Part shown: piece after piece, positions 9,890 through 20,252 of the stretch
How the letters are laid out: each line of letters opens with the position of its first letter
How positions within the stretch are numbered: position 1 is the stretch's first letter
Assembly (NCBI GenBank): GCA_031771865.1
Contig: JASISA010000040.1
Span: 1,488,001 to 1,552,000 of the forward strand
Reading direction: 5' to 3'
DNA length: 64,000 nucleotides
Source of the DNA: Nothophaeocryptopus gaeumannii
Lineage: Eukaryota; Ascomycota; Dothideomycetes; Mycosphaerellales; Mycosphaerellaceae
Translations under genes and position numbers: made by a program
Notes under the pieces: model-generated
The model's input: only the letters and a program-made list of their open reading frames with translations
Told to the model about the DNA's origin: nothing
The model's database searches: none

Positions 9890-12104
9890 CATGGATTAGA
9901 TTAAGAAGGCGCTTACAGATCTAAGACTATTAGATAAGCCGAATATATCTAAGATAGTAAAGAAGTTTAAAATAGAAAGATCCAAGCTATTAAAAGTATA
10001 GAATAGTAAACAAGGGACTAAGTAGTAGTAGTATAAAAACAACCGAGTTTTAAACGACTAATAGGAGTATAACCTTTACGAATATATTAAGGATCTTACT
10101 AACTATAGTATCCCTCCTACTACTATAATATTAAGGGACTTCGCCTTTAATATCGTAGGTTACTTACCTAGAAAGAACTAGCCTACTACTTTTATAAAAA
10201 GGTACTCTAATATTTTAGATACTTTATCTTTTAGGCCTAGATAAAGTAAGATCTTAGGCTAATAATAAAAAGTACTATACCCTATACTTTAGCCTCCTTA
10301 AAAAGAAGATCTAAAAGTATAATATCTAGCTAAATAATATAGTTAATATAGATAAGAAAGGGTTCCTTCTTAGGGTAGTTAATAAGTCTTAAAGGATCTT
10401 TATAAAAGGAGCTTTTAAAGAGGGTAAACTAGTTAGAGTTCTTTAAGATAGTAATCGTAAATAGATTACCTATATTGCAGCTATCTATATAGATAGTTTA
10501 GTACTTCCTCCTACCTTAATATATAAGGCCTAATCTAGCAATCTTTAGGATACCTAGGTAGAGGATATTAACCTAGATAAGTATAGTACTTTCTTTATAA
10601 GCTTACTAAATAGCTAGACTTTAGATAAGCTTAGATACTAATAGTTAATAGAGGTCTATAATCGTTTTATAAAGCTAAAGGCTAGGAATAGTCGAGATTA
10701 GAGGCTCCTATTTATTAATAGTTATAGCTTATATCTAAATATGCGCTTTATTAATTACTACCTAGCCTACCGGATCCTTTTAGCTATCTATCCTCCTTAT
10801 TCGATATATAGACTCTAGCTATTAGATATCTCTCTCTTCGCCCCTTTAGCTACTTAGTACTCCTAAGCTTTAGATAGGTTTATAGTAAAGAGCTATAGTC
10901 TTGTAGGTATTATAAAGCGTGTATTCTTTTAGCTCTTTTAGGAAGCTTAGTCCCTTACTATAGTCCCTTTAAATATTACCTCTAGCTTTAAAAAGATAGG
11001 TATCTATCTATATAACCCTAAGATTATCCTATTAAAGCTACTAAAGAAGAAGAAGCTAGAAAATAATAAGGTAGGCTCTAGGCTAGATGTTACGCACGGT
11101 ATCTCGCTTGTCAGGTGACTCGCTTAATCACGTGGAATGGCTTCTTTGGAGAATGCGTCGGCAAGTGGAACGAAGTGAAGGAAGTCTTGGCTTATTCCAA
11201 TCAGTGAGATTGTAACATGAGTTGAACACGATGATTGCTAGTCAACCATCGTTGCTATATACTTGGTGGTCTCGCTTGCTCTTGGCAGCGAGTTTGACCG
11301 TTCGACCAACTGACCGGTCGGGCGGTCTGTCGGTCGCCAAACTTCACGTGTTTGACCAGAGGTCCCAGACTGTGGTCAGACACGTGACTTCTGGCGTCAC
11401 TCTTGCATGGTTCCATGTCCTTGATTCTGCGTCCTGCAGATTCGGTCCGTAACACTAGACTTAAAGGGATCTAATAACTCTACCTTATCCCTAAATAACT
11501 AGAGTAAGATCTAAAGTATAGTTAAAGGAGCTATAGTAAAGGGGACAATAAGACATAATGTATAGGTAAGGAAGCTAAAGAATAAAGTTACCTACCTTTA
11601 TTTAGAGAATATAAGACTTTAGAGGGAAAAGGACGCCCTTTTATAGTCCCTATATAAAGAAAAGAAGTATAGAAAGCGAGGCTAAAAGCTCTTTAAGCTA
11701 GTTAGGGCTAAAGAAGAAAGTAGAGTAATCTTTGCAAGCCTAAATAAGGTAGCTAGAGTAAAGGAGATATTAGCTAAAAAGGAAGTAAAGAAAGATACTA
11801 ATTAGGCTACTAAAGAGGTAGCTAAAGTTTAGAAAGAGGTAGAGAAATAGTTCTAAGCTAATACTCGGTAGTTAAAGGCTATTCAAAAGCAATAGGAGGT
11901 AAAGGAGAAGAAAGAGAAAGCTACTACTAAAAAAGTAAGGAAAGAAATATAAAAGGAAGTTAACTAAGCTAACAAATAGCTAGATACTAACCTTAAGGAG
12001 TCTATTAAGAAGGTAAAGAACCCCCTAAGGCGTATTATCTTTAAATAGCCCTAAAATAAAGATGTAGTAGTTACACTAAGTAAGAAGTCTTAAAACCTAG
12101 TAGC
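9890..12104 (+). pseudogene. Fot1/pogo-like transposase, RIP-destroyed
   Basis: Starting at ATG 9890, one frame (ignoring stops) reads as a CENP-B/psq-type HTH (KPNISKIVKKFKIERSKL), then LTNYSIPPTTIILRDFAFNI, GYLPRKN and FIKRYSNILDTLSFRPR. Next comes the DDE_1 catalytic region, including LPPTLIYKA, LLFINSYS, MRFINYC and LLAIYPPYST followed by RL-PLDISLFAPL, the classic late motif of Fot1/pogo transposases. It ends with a Lys/Glu-rich coiled tail between 11460 and 12104. Dozens of in-frame TAG and TAA codons occur where Gln or Trp is expected, the signature of C-to-T/G-to-A RIP. Not functional. Confidence 0.9.
11083..11459. mobile_element. Solo LTR, family A copy 1 (11088-11454) with 5-bp target duplication
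   Basis: The element starts TGTTACGCACGG and ends GGTCCGTAACA, 367 bp, and is flanked by CTAGA at 11083-11087 and 11455-11459. TG...CA ends and a 5-bp duplication indicate an LTR left by recombination between two LTRs. It interrupts the transposase frame, so it arrived after the DNA transposon. Base composition is balanced, without the RIP signature of its surroundings. The 3' part holds GACCG/CGGTC motifs and CACGTG boxes. Confidence 0.88.
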
Positions 12105-12761
12105 TGTCACGGGCGTGGCCCGGTGACACCTGAACACCTGGATGCACGTGGTTTGGATGCTTGGTAGTGTACCAAGCATCCGGATGAACTTCGGCCGAGC
12201 CTCGGGGCTCGACTAGCATCATGTGACAGAGCTACGTGACTCTGCCAAGACCCGGAGAAGAGTTTCTTCTCGACGCGCAAAGATCCGGTTGTTACGCACG
12301 GTATCTCGCTTGTCAGGTGACTCGCTTAATCACGTGGAATGGCTTCTTTGGAGAATGCGTCGGCAAGTGGAACGAAGTGAAGGAAGTCTTGGCTTATTCC
12401 AATCAGTGAGATTGTAACATGAGTTGAACACGATGATTGCTAGTCAACCATCGTTCCTAAATACATAAGAGACTTTAGGTGATCAGTGTGATCAGACTGA
12501 TCGCCTAGGGAGAGGTGATCATCCTGATCAGGGTGATCAGGAGGCTCTGCTCGGTCTCGTACCTTACGATCAGTAACACGTGACCTCGCACTGGGCAAGG
12601 ACCCAGCACGAACCGTAACACCGGTCTTCGACTCTTTGCGCTACGTCCTGTCAATAGGATTGACCAATATGGTTAATACAGTGTCTATCCAGCCTGTCCG
12701 TAGCTCCCTGTACCGTTTGTGATTAGCAACCTACTTCCCGACTCCGGCCCGTGACAGTAGC
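12100..12761. mobile_element. Solo LTR, family B (12105-12756), itself interrupted
   Basis: Begins TGTCACGGGC and ends GCCCGTGACA, with GTAGC duplicated at 12100-12104 and 12757-12761. Without the inner insertion it is about 316 bp. No coding capacity. It lies in the Fot1-like element's 3' tail and lacks RIP-type stops or AT bias. Confidence 0.87.
12285..12625. mobile_element. Solo LTR, family A copy 2 (12290-12620), nested in LTR B
   Basis: Begins TGTTACGCACGG, ends AACCGTAACA, 331 bp, flanked by CCGGT at 12285-12289 and 12621-12625. The first 166 bases are identical to copy 1 (11088-11253); beyond that the two copies share no obvious similarity. The 3' part has at least six TGATC motifs in about 70 bases. 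Confidence 0.88.
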
Positions 12762-12970
12762 TAGTAGATTAGGGCGTATAAGGAGGCAGCTAAAGTACCT
12801 CTAAGGCTTTAACCTATCTTAAATTAAAGAGCATATTAAGTTTACTTAGACTCCTAAGTTTCATGTGATTCGGTTAGGAATTGGCTGAGTTATTCACTTA
12901 CAAAGGTAGGTGGTTAGTGTGTAGGTGTCTGTGCGCCATATAGGGCTGTGCGCCAAGCCGGGAAACCTTC

Positions 12971-13008
12971 TAAAGGATTGTAGTGCCAAGAAACGGTCTG
13001 TCCGGCAT
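12971..13008 (-). pseudogene. 5' end of the split methyltransferase gene
   Basis: On the minus strand, ATG at 13008 opens MPDRPFLGTTIL and then runs into the transposon at the TA dinucleotide. Joining across the insertion continues in frame as YAIRFRGEATSF into the main fragment at 9799. That exact frame continuity supports insertion within codon 13. Confidence 0.7.
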
Positions 13009-13426
13009 CCGACCACCTGCATCTCTCCTGACAAACGTCACGCACGAACTCGTCTCATCAACGCCAACGCGCCTCATTCTAATTGATCCGTCCGTCTTAT
13101 ATCGCTCGGAACAACACTCGATCACTACGCCGATAGCCACGGCACCTCGCTATCGAGATGCACTTGCCGACGCGTCGAACGCGCTTTCATGAGCGCAGAG
13201 CTTGAGGTAGATTGAGAGATGCATTGAAGGTGAAAGTATCTGGCAATGAAGATCTTGCTTCGCCGAGGGTCGGCGCTGTCCCAAACACACCAAATCATGG
13301 GTGATCGAAGCCGATGACTACCTTGTGGCTGCCAGCTTGTCTATCAGCAAGCCGTACCCATAGCATTCATGGCCGTGGATGCTGTACAGAAAGCGCTTAC
13401 ACCACATTACTCCTGATCGGCGCGGA
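13009..13426. other. Intergenic region, upstream of split methyltransferase / 3' of P450
   Basis: No supported gene. It holds the ancestral promoter of the methyltransferase (minus strand) and the 3' flank of the P450 gene. Confidence 0.35.
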
Positions 13427-15071
13427 TCATCCAGTGATGAGGTCAAACCGATCTTTCTTTCCGCTGACTACATAGTCCCATTCAATCCCGCGCACCTCCT
13501 CCCTTGGCTGGATGTTCACGTTGTATTCCTCATTCGGAGGGGTCATGGGTGCTGCAATCGCCCATGCATTCAGCCGAGGCGTCCACCAATGCTCTTTGAC
13601 TGGAACTATATCTACCCGCATTACCAGCATCGCGACCGTGGACAGAATCTCAGCAGCTGCAAAGTGACGCCCAGGGCACAAGTTTGGCGAAGCTCCAAAA
13701 GACATGAATGAAGTGGCTCGCGGCTTGCTGGTGGAAATACCGTTGGAAGCCTTCTGGAAACGCAAAGGATCAAACTCAGCGGCTTCATTCCCCCAATGCT
13801 GCTTCTCGGCGTTGATAGCGGGACCGGACATTTGTAATACTGAGCCAGCCTTGAGGAAGTATGTGCCATCGAGCAAAACATCCTCGTACACTATTCGTGT
13901 CGGGGCACCGTTCGAATGCAGGCGCAGTGTCTCTTGGAACATCGACACAAATAGTGGGCAGCTTGCTCTAATGGCTGAAAGGTCAATCGAGTGGACCTTG
14001 GTCACCGGGTCGATGGTGACAGCATGGCTTTCGATCTCTCTCCGTACTTGTGCCAGCATTTCTGGGTGCGAATATATCTCATACAGCGTCCAGAAGGTTG
14101 ACGGGACCGTATTGGAGAGTACACCAATGTTCAGCGCTGTCTCGAGTCTGGCGATATCTTTGGCAGATGCGCCAGCCTCCTTTTGAGTATCTCGACGCGC
14201 CGTTGCCAGCTCCGAGCAGTTCTTGTCATCGTACCCACCGGACTTGGCAAAGTCAAGCATAGCATTTACGACTGTCTCTCGGGCAAGGTATGCTTTTCGG
14301 GCGAGGATGGACGGCAATACTTTCGCAAGCAGGATACTCAAATGAGATTCAAAGTACCTGCAGACGGTCAGCACTGGACGATTGGCGAGTCATCGACACC
14401 TTACCAGAAGTCCCCCACCACCTTCTCGAATCTGAATGGATTTTTAGATCCCCAGATGGCCTCTGAACTGGCCACTGTGATGGTACGTTGGCACCATTTG
14501 TGTAGACCTAACGCTCCTCGCTGGTTCTTGATCATGTCATCGAGCAGAGGTCCGATCTTGAGCAGCATCGTGCGATTCATCTGATCCAATCCGCTACCAA
14601 GCATGTTCGGCACCATCGCATGCAGAACCTTCTGGTTGATGCCTTTGCCACCTGCTTGAACCTCCTGCAGCAACCTTAACCCTGGCCCACCGATTCCAGC
14701 CATACGATTGGCCGCCGCTGTCAAGAATGGATCGAATGCGATTATCTTGTGATTGTTTTGGACAGCGGCGACCATCCTGGCCGAATTAACGACGTACAAT
14801 CGGTTGACGAGAAGATCGAGCGTGAATATTGGAGCCGTTGTTTGATGGCTGGACTTTGTCAGTATTGTGTCCTTCGCCACAAGATTCCGCCCCAGACTCA
14901 CGCAATCTTGGCATAGTAGGGCACTCCGTAACATAAAATACCCAGAGCATGTCCGATCAACGGCACCTGCGGTCTTAGATGAGGAGGTTCTTTCGAATGA
15001 TGCTCCCGGGAAGCCAAGTAGCCAACTTAAATGATGAGCAGTACTATGGCAATAGCGACCGGAGGAGACAT
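13427..15071 (-). pseudogene. Cytochrome P450 (CYP7/CYP8-like fungal clade), one in-frame stop in the anchor
   Basis: Exons 15071-14902, 14848-14405 and 14357-13427. Introns of 53 and 47 nt have GTGAGT and GTAAGG donors and CTGAC branch sites, and all phases close to 514 residues. The N-terminal anchor MSPPVAIAIVLLII is followed by TAA (15029-15027), then VGYLASRE and PPHLRPQVPLIGHALGI, a normal hinge. Later come LSNTVPSTFWTLYEIYSHP (I-helix region without the usual Thr pair), ETLR (ExxR), FDPLRF and the heme loop FGASPNLCPGRHF with the Cys ligand. An atypical I-helix is usual for the prostacyclin-synthase-like group. The single stop (TTA or CAA to TAA) would abolish the protein unless read through. 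It is divergent from the second P450. Confidence 0.8.
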
Positions 15072-15610
15072 GTTTGAAAAGATCATTGTGCTGGAGTATA
15101 CTGGCCCTCCGGTGAATGTCGAGTGAAAGGCTGAGGATCAGGTAGGACAAGACACTGGGACAGGCTGCTGATGACTACCAAATGTCGGAAAGCGCTGCTT
15201 AAGCCGCAGCTGTTTTCTCTCACGCCGGCAATGCCGTCTCAATAGGATTGTTCCTGCAGTGAGCTGTCATCCTCAAGGCGTGGCTGTTCAGGTTCAGCCG
15301 GGGTGGGTCTGGCTCCGGTCAAGAGAAGCGAACTCCACCATCCTACGAGGGTTTGTTCATATGAACGGCCAACACGTTGCAATATTGCTCGGCCAACACG
15401 TATTTGGATACGACCGAGCTGCAGAGTCTACCATGAAGGAGCGCTATCGCCTTGTATGCAAGCAGTACACAGCCAGGGTGGGGATGATTGCGTGAGCTGA
15501 AGATGTGCTCTTCAGCAGTCTTACAACAATGATGGGCTCTGCTGTTTTGTCAAGCACTTCAGTTTGTCTGGTTCGCCTACCTTAAGGACTGCCATCAACC
15601 GCCTTCAATC
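15072..15610. promoter_or_regulatory. Divergent promoter between two P450 genes
   Basis: 539 bases separate the two outward-facing P450 start codons. A GGCCAACACGT sequence is repeated at about 15365 and 15391, with a third partial copy (GGCCAACACGTA). I cannot name the factor. Shared regulation of the pair is an inference. Confidence 0.4.
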
Positions 15611-17395
15611 ATGGCGAACTCTTCGGACCATCTAAGCACGGTCGGTATCGCGAGCTTTCTACAACACATTCACTCCGTGGAGCTAGCGTCTCCGAGTGCG
15701 ATACATCAGACACTACAGTTCCTATCAGAACGACCACTCGGAAGCTTAGCCGTGTTGCTCTTAATTCTCCTTGCAAGCTCGACCATCTCAAGGATTTTCA
15801 CACGCTTTCGACATCTTGACGAATTTCAGGGGCCTAGGATTGCGGCATACACCAGATTTTGGATATGCCGAACAATCGCCTCTGGGAACTCTGCACAGCT
15901 TCTGGTCGATGTCAACAAGAAGTATGGCTCAATAGCTCGTATCGGACCCAACCATCTCCTGACCGATGACCCTGACTTTGTTAAACGTATACTCGCTGCT
16001 CGCTCTCATTGGACTCGAGGCCCTTGGTTTGACTCCATCCGCATCGATCCAGAAGTCACAAACATTGTGTCGGAACGGGACACGGGCAAGCATAATCACT
16101 TACGCCACCAAATGGCCGGCGGATACGCAGGCAAAGAGATCGAGAATTCGGAACGTGATGTTTCTGAGCGCATTGTCGACTTTACGGCATGGCTCGAGAA
16201 GCGCGTCGTTGAGTCCGGTAATGGCCAAAACCCTATCGATCTGGCAAGGCCCATACAGTACCTGACGATCGACATCATCACACACCTGTGTTTTGGGTAT
16301 GCGCTGGGATTTATTCGCGAGAGCAAAGACTTGTTCAATTTCCTGCAGACCATCGAGACGCAACTGCCTATCGTGCAACACTTTTCGGTCATCCTGGAGT
16401 TGAACACGCTGCTGCGGACTCTGGTCAAGGTGCCCTTCCTGCGACCATTCATCACTCCATCAGCGAAAGATGCTTCTGGAATCGGTGTCATCATGGGCGT
16501 AAGTCTTCTACTCAGGGGCATTATTGAACCAAACTGACAGCTGCGTCCCTGAATAGCTCTCGAGGCAGTGATTGACAAACGATACGCACCCGGTGCTGTA
16601 GATCAGCGAGACATGCTTGGTGCCTTCCAGAGGCACGGCATAACCGCAGATGAGGCCGAGACAGAGATTTCAATCTCTTTGTAATTAACTGCCCCTTCTT
16701 TCCGTAGCTGCGTCTCTTACGACTTAACTAGGGTAGCTGCTTCAGATACGACAGCGACGTCAATGCGAGCGATACTGCTTATGATAATCACGAATCCGAG
16801 AGTGTACAGGAAACTCCAAAAGGAGATTGATGATCTCGCCGCGAAGGGACTGCTCTCCAGCCCTATCGCCGACGATCAAGCCTCCGAAATGACCTACCTT
16901 CAAGCATGCATCAAGGAGGGCCTTCGCCGGTACCCACCCATCACGCAACTGCGCGAACGCATGGCACCGCCTCAAGGCGATGTGTACAACGGGCATCACA
17001 TCCCTGGAGGCACGTTTGTTGGTATCAATGCGTGGGGCCTGCAGCTGAGTCCGGTGTATGGGCCTGATGCGGATATCTTCCGGCCCGAACGCTGGCTTGA
17101 GGCGAGCCCCGAACAACTGCATGCCATGAATCAAGTGCATGGACTGATATTTGGGTATGGGAATACCAAGTGTCTTGGTATACCTATTGCTATGATGAAC
17201 TTGAACAAGATATTCGTAGAGGTATGTACAGCACATTGGCAACTAAAAAGATGGCAGCTAACGATCGAACAGATTCTACGACGCTACGATGTGACATTAG
17301 CGAACGCTACTCAACCATGGAAGAGCATGTGCTATGGCATTTTCTTTCAGAAGGATTTCAATGTGGTCATCACACGTCGAGAGACGCCAGTCTAG
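15611..17395 (+). pseudogene. Cytochrome P450, pisatin-demethylase-like, one-base lesion at intron 1 acceptor
   Basis: Exons about 15611-16498, 16557-16680, 16732-17221 and 17273-17395. The product has an N-terminal anchor (PLGSLAVLLLILLASSTI), the I-helix VAASDTTATS, KEGLRRYPP (ExxR), FRPERWLEA and the heme loop FGYGNTKCLG, so the catalytic machinery is all present. The family (CYP with benzoate/pisatin-demethylase similarity) hydroxylates or demethylates aromatic and secondary metabolites in the ER. The exon total is one base short of a multiple of three. The first intron (GTAAGT to ATAG) should be followed by GCT for ALEAVIDKRY but only CT is present, implying a lost base at 16556-16557. 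Intron 3 (17222-17272, GCTAAC branch) is 51 nt and also open when retained. Confidence 0.8.
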
Positions 17396-18267
17396 TCGAG
17401 TTAGCATGGAAGATACAGCCTGGGAATGAATTGAGAGATGAACAAAGCCGCCAACGCATAGCTGACAACGGTGTCAAAATCAATCCTCGTCTATGGATTA
17501 GTATCCTCGCCATGTCTCCTGCAGCTGTCGGTTCCAGAAAGTCTTCCAAGAGCCCTGCTTCAAAATCCAAACTCCTAGCGTTGCTGATGACCGCACAGTA
17601 ATTGCAACCTTAGAAGGCGTAAGACAGTCCGGCGTGATTCCACCTCCCAAATGCGGGAGGGTAGCGGATAAGGCTGACGAATGTGTTTCGGCCGATAACC
17701 GGTGAAGTCAATCCCTCTCCTTTCCAAAAAAGAAATACAAGGGCGCATGAAGAACAGGTGTGGGTCTCACAGAGTGGGCCATCGATTCAACTTGGACAGC
17801 TCGAGCTCAGCCGCACTATGATAACCCTGCTACGTTGAGCGAGACACTTGGAATCCTGACAAGGGAGCAGGCCGAAGGTAACAATGTTGAAAACGAGACT
17901 GATTGATCGATCCGATCATTGATTCTAGGTAAACTATGTGAGCTCGTCGGCCGAGCTTAGTACTGACTACGGAGCAACACGTCTTTGCTGCCAAGTCATC
18001 CGGGGACCCCGAAGACTGAAAACCGCCCGGTTGATGCGTACCATTTGCTGCTCGTAGTCGGAGAACGCAGTCTCATCGTGTCTCCATGATGTATCTCAGA
18101 TGAATTCCCACGACGGCAATTCCAATGCGGCCGGCACCTCATGTTGGTCGAAATCTACGTCTTTGCGACTAGCGGGGAATACCTTCGTGCCGCACGCTTT
18201 GGCCTCGTATGTCCTGGCTGACCACCTGGACTGCCTCTGATCGGTTGTCAAAGAGTGATTGTGCACT
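17396..18267. other. Intergenic region between P450 and Erg6-like gene 3' ends
   Basis: Convergent genes; 870 bases without a supportable coding frame, RNA gene or repeat. Confidence 0.35.
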
Positions 18268-19453
18268 CTAAGCAGCCGGCTTCTTCCCAATCATCAAGTA
18301 CTTCGGCGTGAACAACCCATCTTTACCGCCAAGCACCAACGCATCGCCGCCATCACTCAACTCTGTCGCCGTCCGCGCAGTTCCCGAAGGAGCGAGGCCA
18401 ACGAACTCCAAAGACCGCAACAAACATCCCATCCCGAAGCGACCCAGGTGCGTCATGCGAAGATATCCCAAGAAATCGACCAGGTTGCGGGAGCCTGCCA
18501 AATTACCAGCCAGATCCTCATCGTCTTCGATGACAAAACCAGCTTTGAGCATTGCGTCGTATGCCTCTTTTCGTGGGACCATGTTTGAGATGCCGTTGCC
18601 CCGCTCAATGCCTAACCGGATTGCTTCATGCTCTGGATTCTTGGGATTGTATTTGTCTGTCATGACCCACTCGTACACGCCGAATGTTCCACCTGGTTTC
18701 AAGACGCGGTATACTTGGGAGTAGACGCCTTCCAGAGTGGGAGCGTGGCAGGTTGCTTCGATGGCGTAGACGGCATCGAAGGTGTTTTCGGGGAAGTTGA
18801 TCTCCTAGACAAGGATGGTCAGCTCAACGAGTGGAGATGCGAGAAGGAAGCCACGCACCATGAAGTTGCCCTTCACGAACGAAACCTTGTGCGACAAGTT
18901 CTCTCGCAGCGCATGAGATGTCGCCCTCTCAATCTGGTATGCATTGTTATTCAACCCAACCACATTGCAACCAGTGAAAGTTGCGATCTCGCGAGCCGGC
19001 TTCCCAACACCGCAACCAACGTCAAGCACTGTCATGTCGGATGTGATGCCCATTCGATGAGCCAGGTAGTGTTCATGCCGGGCCAGGGCTTGAAGAAGTG
19101 TTTCTCCGGGAGCGAAACGACAGAGGTGAAATGACTGCGCCCAGCCTTCTTCATACAAGTCGGTGACGAGGTCGTAGTAGCTGTTAATTCATGTCAGCAA
19201 GCTTAATGCCATGGCGTTGGCATGTAACTTACTTGTTCACTAGTGACATGTACTTGCTCTTGCGGTCGTCCCGAGCCGCCTCATCATCGCGAGCAACGCC
19301 ATTGCTCTCCCACAATTCCACGTAATCTTTAGTGACGGTCTTGTGTGTGTTGTTGTCTTTCTTCAACATTGACAGGAATGCATTGCACTCCTCTGCTGAC
19401 TTGCCATGAATCAATCTCAGCATCACCGGGTCATGCTCGATAGTCGTTGCCAT
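18268..19453 (-). CDS. Erg6-like sterol C-24 methyltransferase
   Basis: Exons 19453-19233, 19180-18859 and 18804-18268, GTAAGT and GTGCGT donors, frames closing to 359 residues. Diagnostic blocks: YYDLVTDLYEEGW, FHLCRF, ARHEHYLAHRMGI, the SAM motif VLDVGCGVGKPAREIA, FTGCNVVGLNNNAYQI, then AIEATCHAP and LKPGGTFGVYEWVMTDKY. These define the Erg6 family, which adds a methyl group from SAM to C-24 of zymosterol-type sterols at the ER or lipid droplet. The G-to-K change in GVG(K)PAR and the accessory neighbourhood (two P450s) suggest a paralogue rather than the main ergosterol enzyme; that is inference. No lesion seen. Confidence 0.88.
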
Positions 19454-20252
19454 TGTGTCTGCGGAGGGTGTAGTAAGTCTTGACCTAAGAAAACAAGTCG
19501 AATGGACGAGCAGATATATGTAGTAGGAGAATTGCAGCTGGAAGGATGGCAGCTCCCGGGATCAAGTGGATCACATGCAAGGTGCGGAAGCCTGCAGTAT
19601 CGATAGCGGCTGTGTTTCAGAAATCGACCCATTTCGCACATTGGAAAAGGTACGTGTGCTCCCGATGTGTGGTTGACGAAGTGGAAAGCCACAATTGTAC
19701 GTCGAGCCTATGCTTCCCAGTGACCTATCGTTGTTGCGACGTTCGTCACCATGGATGCATTCATTGATTGGCCAGAGACCGAGCATCAAGTCCAAAATGG
19801 GTTGACCATGTGGCTCCTAATATCGTATGATCGGGTCTTCGAATCTAGATTGACTGGCAAGATATACGAATGGGTGACGTGCAGCAAGCGGGAAACGATG
19901 GTACCGATGCTGGAAGAACGTTGATGCGCACCGAGACAAGGGGTGGCCTCGTACAGTACGAGGCTCGTACTCCACCAGAACCATTCTTGCCGATGGAGCG
20001 AACATTGCTGCCACCGCATTCCCTTGAGGTCCAACGAGGAGAGTTGTGGCTCGGACGCATGCCAGCGTAATGACATGGTCCGCCGTACACCTCTCCAACG
20101 CTTTGCTGACAGGTTCGGAAGGCGGCTGCGCTTTGGCAAGCGTGGGCACCGTGCTGGCAACAGAGTGCCGTACGACGAGTTTCTGAAGGGATGTGTCCAG
20201 AAGATCTCCGAAAGTCAGCCCGGCGACAGTGATCACCGGCTGCGTTGGTACT
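19454..20252. other. Intergenic region, Erg6-like promoter side
   Basis: Open frames on both strands here have shadow-like composition. I considered and dropped a glycosyltransferase match. Nothing else supported. Confidence 0.35.

Larger units (their letters stand above)
9800..12970 (+). mobile_element. Fot1/pogo-type (Tc1/mariner superfamily) DNA transposon, RIP-degraded and invaded by LTRs
   Basis: Terminal inverted repeats of about 40 bp begin GAAGGTTTCCCGGCTTGGCG at 9800 and match the complement of the sequence ending at 12970 with one mismatch; subterminal CTTTGTMAGTGAATAACTC is also mirrored. Both ends abut TA (9798-9799 and 12971-12972), the target duplication of this superfamily. 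It sits inside codon 13 of the methyltransferase gene. The original unit was about 2.1 kb; the remainder is three nested LTR insertions with their target duplications. The interior is very AT-rich with TAG/TAA at positions of Gln and Trp codons. Confidence 0.93.

Noticed and set aside
11222..11455. Open frames inside the solo LTR on both strands
   Set aside because: Both are within a non-coding LTR; no coding signal.
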